DNA from: DATGHS01 sp035307785 | GTDB taxonomy: Bacteria > Planctomycetota > Planctomycetia > Gemmatales > Gemmataceae | Direction of reading: 5' to 3' | Length of the DNA: 6,400 bases | Assembly: GCA_035307785.1 (NCBI GenBank) | Contig: DATGHS010000436.1 | Span: 1-6,400 of the forward strand | Notes under the pieces: generated by a model | Told to the model about the DNA's origin: nothing | Databases searched by the model: none | What the model saw: the letters and a program-made list of their open reading frames with translations, nothing else | Shown: piece by piece, positions 5,906-6,400 of the stretch | How the letters are laid out: each line of letters starts with the position of its first letter | How positions within the stretch are numbered: position 1 is the stretch's first letter | Position numbers and translations under genes: made by a program

Positions 5906-6328
5906 TCAGCGAGGTGGTCGAAAGACAGGGTTCGAACTGTGAATCGAATGGCCGGCCTCGGGGAATGAGTGCCGGAATTGTTGGTCGGGGCCGCTATCGA
6001 TGTTGCCGTAGGCAACGAAGGCCCAGTCGTTCATCGAAATAGTGATGACGGTAACCGGTGCAAAGGGCAGAGGATCAGGATTGTTCGAGCAGTGCGGTCC
6101 ATGGCATGGCGCAGGCGGAGAATGATCCGGGCAATTTGGTCCGTGGCATGGCATTTCCGCGGCCGAGGTCTGTTTTGCAGCATCAGTCATTCCGGCAGCG
6201 GCATGATTGCCGCGAACAACGTAATCGCCGCAGCTGGCATGCCCGCGCGCCGGTATGCAAAGGAATGCAATCAACAGCACCAGCGCTGCCGTTATCGCAA
6301 ACCAGGGATGGCGCCGAACTCGATTCAT
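5906..6328 (-). CDS. Secreted Cys/His-containing protein with two CHGPxC motifs, function unknown
   Basis: This 140-residue protein has a basic start (MNRVRRHPW), a hydrophobic segment at 10-27 and a likely signal cleavage after GHA at 31, so it is probably exported. The mature part begins SCGDYVVRG, followed by an Ala/Thr-rich stretch, then two copies of a Pro-flanked motif, CHGPNC (61-66) and CHGPHC (75-80), spaced 14 residues apart. It ends with a hydrophobic/beta segment (PVTVITISMNDWAFVAYG, 91-108) and a His-containing tail (RHSFPEAGHSIH). The Cys-His pairs could bind a metal ion or form disulfides; I know no characterised function. The ATG at 6328 lies 3 bases after the stop of a possible upstream gene, suggesting an operon, but no strong ribosome binding site is visible (only GGCGGAA about 16 bases upstream). 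Translation may depend on coupling. Confidence 0.75.
   Translation of the reverse strand: MNRVRRHPWFAITAALVLLIAFLCIPARGHASCGDYVVRGNHAAAGMTDAAKQTSAAEMPCHGPNCPDHSPPAPCHGPHCSNNPDPLPFAPVTVITISMNDWAFVAYGNIDSGPDQQFRHSFPEAGHSIHSSNPVFRPPR
6096..6152 (-). repeat. Short direct repeat encoding the CHGPxC motif twice
   Basis: GGTCCATGGCATGGC at 6096-6110 and GGTCCGTGGCATGGC at 6138-6152 (plus strand) match at 14 of 15 bases and are exactly 42 bases, or 14 codons, apart. They encode the two CHGP cores of the exported protein. Near-identity at the DNA level suggests a fairly recent in-frame duplication or strong constraint. Confidence 0.7.
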
Positions 6329-6331
6329 AGG

Positions 6332-6400
6332 ACTATTTCAGTTCCGCCTGCCGGATCGTGTGTGCTTTATCCGCAGTCAGGTCGGTCAGTTCCGAAATCA
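6332..6400 (-). CDS. Possible C-terminal end of an upstream gene, cut by the window edge
   Basis: From the right edge the minus strand has one frame with 22 codons ending in TAG (6334-6332). The translation begins ISELTDLTADKAHT and ends IRQAELK, an amphipathic helix of normal composition. The stop is 3 bases before the ATG of the CHGPxC protein, a spacing typical of operons. The fragment is too short to name a family or to exclude chance. Confidence 0.45.

Noticed and set aside
6096..6152. CRISPR or regulatory repeat interpretation of the 15-base direct repeat
   Set aside because: There are only two copies, they are in frame inside a coding region, and they encode the repeated CHGP motif, which explains them fully.
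5906..6328. Cytochrome c-type haem attachment in the CHGPxC protein
   Set aside because: The motif has four residues between the cysteines and no His directly after the second Cys, so it is not CxxCH.

Overview
The window most likely comes from a planctomycete chromosome. The strongest evidence is a full-length DUF1559 pseudopilin (prepilin N-terminus plus C-terminal H-X9-DG motif), a family greatly expanded in Planctomycetota. A truncated relative of it, a small lipoprotein, an orphan OmpR-type DNA-binding domain, a secreted transglutaminase-like protein and a long TPR/coiled-coil protein fit the same picture. The sequence is moderately GC-rich and densely coding. I see no tRNA, rRNA, CRISPR array, insertion sequence or phage gene, and no non-coding stretch longer than about 115 bases.

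Layout. Bases 1-2149 (+) hold the C-terminal part of a long protein made of about eleven TPR-like helical hairpins joined by charged linkers; its N-terminus lies left of the window. Bases 2150-2200 separate it from a convergent gene and contain a strong imperfect hairpin. Everything from 2201 to 6400 is on the minus strand. Reading in the direction of transcription from the right edge: the last 22 codons of a possible upstream gene (6332-6400); a secreted protein with two CHGPxC motifs (5906-6328); a truncated pseudopilin (5606-5794); the complete DUF1559 pseudopilin (4569-5513); a terminator-like stem-loop (4517-4546); a small lipoprotein (4086-4478); a helical protein that is an internal duplication (3611-3985); a stand-alone winged-helix regulator (3282-3614) whose start overlaps the previous stop as ATGA; and an exported transglutaminase-like protein (2201-3229).

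How they may work together (inference). The 3985-to-3282 pair is almost certainly translationally coupled, and the transglutaminase gene follows 52 bases later in the same direction, so the three may form one operon. The two pseudopilin copies share the first 43 or so residues of the prepilin domain and an identical 12-base leader containing the ribosome binding site, which points to gene duplication followed by truncation of the upstream copy. Many gene products are envelope or secreted proteins (pseudopilin, lipoprotein, transglutaminase, CHGPxC protein).

The points most worth a second look are the duplicated helical protein coupled to a receiver-less OmpR-type regulator, and the arginine found where the catalytic histidine of the transglutaminase fold is expected. 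I found no feature that clearly marks a wholly new system; these are candidates, not demonstrations.
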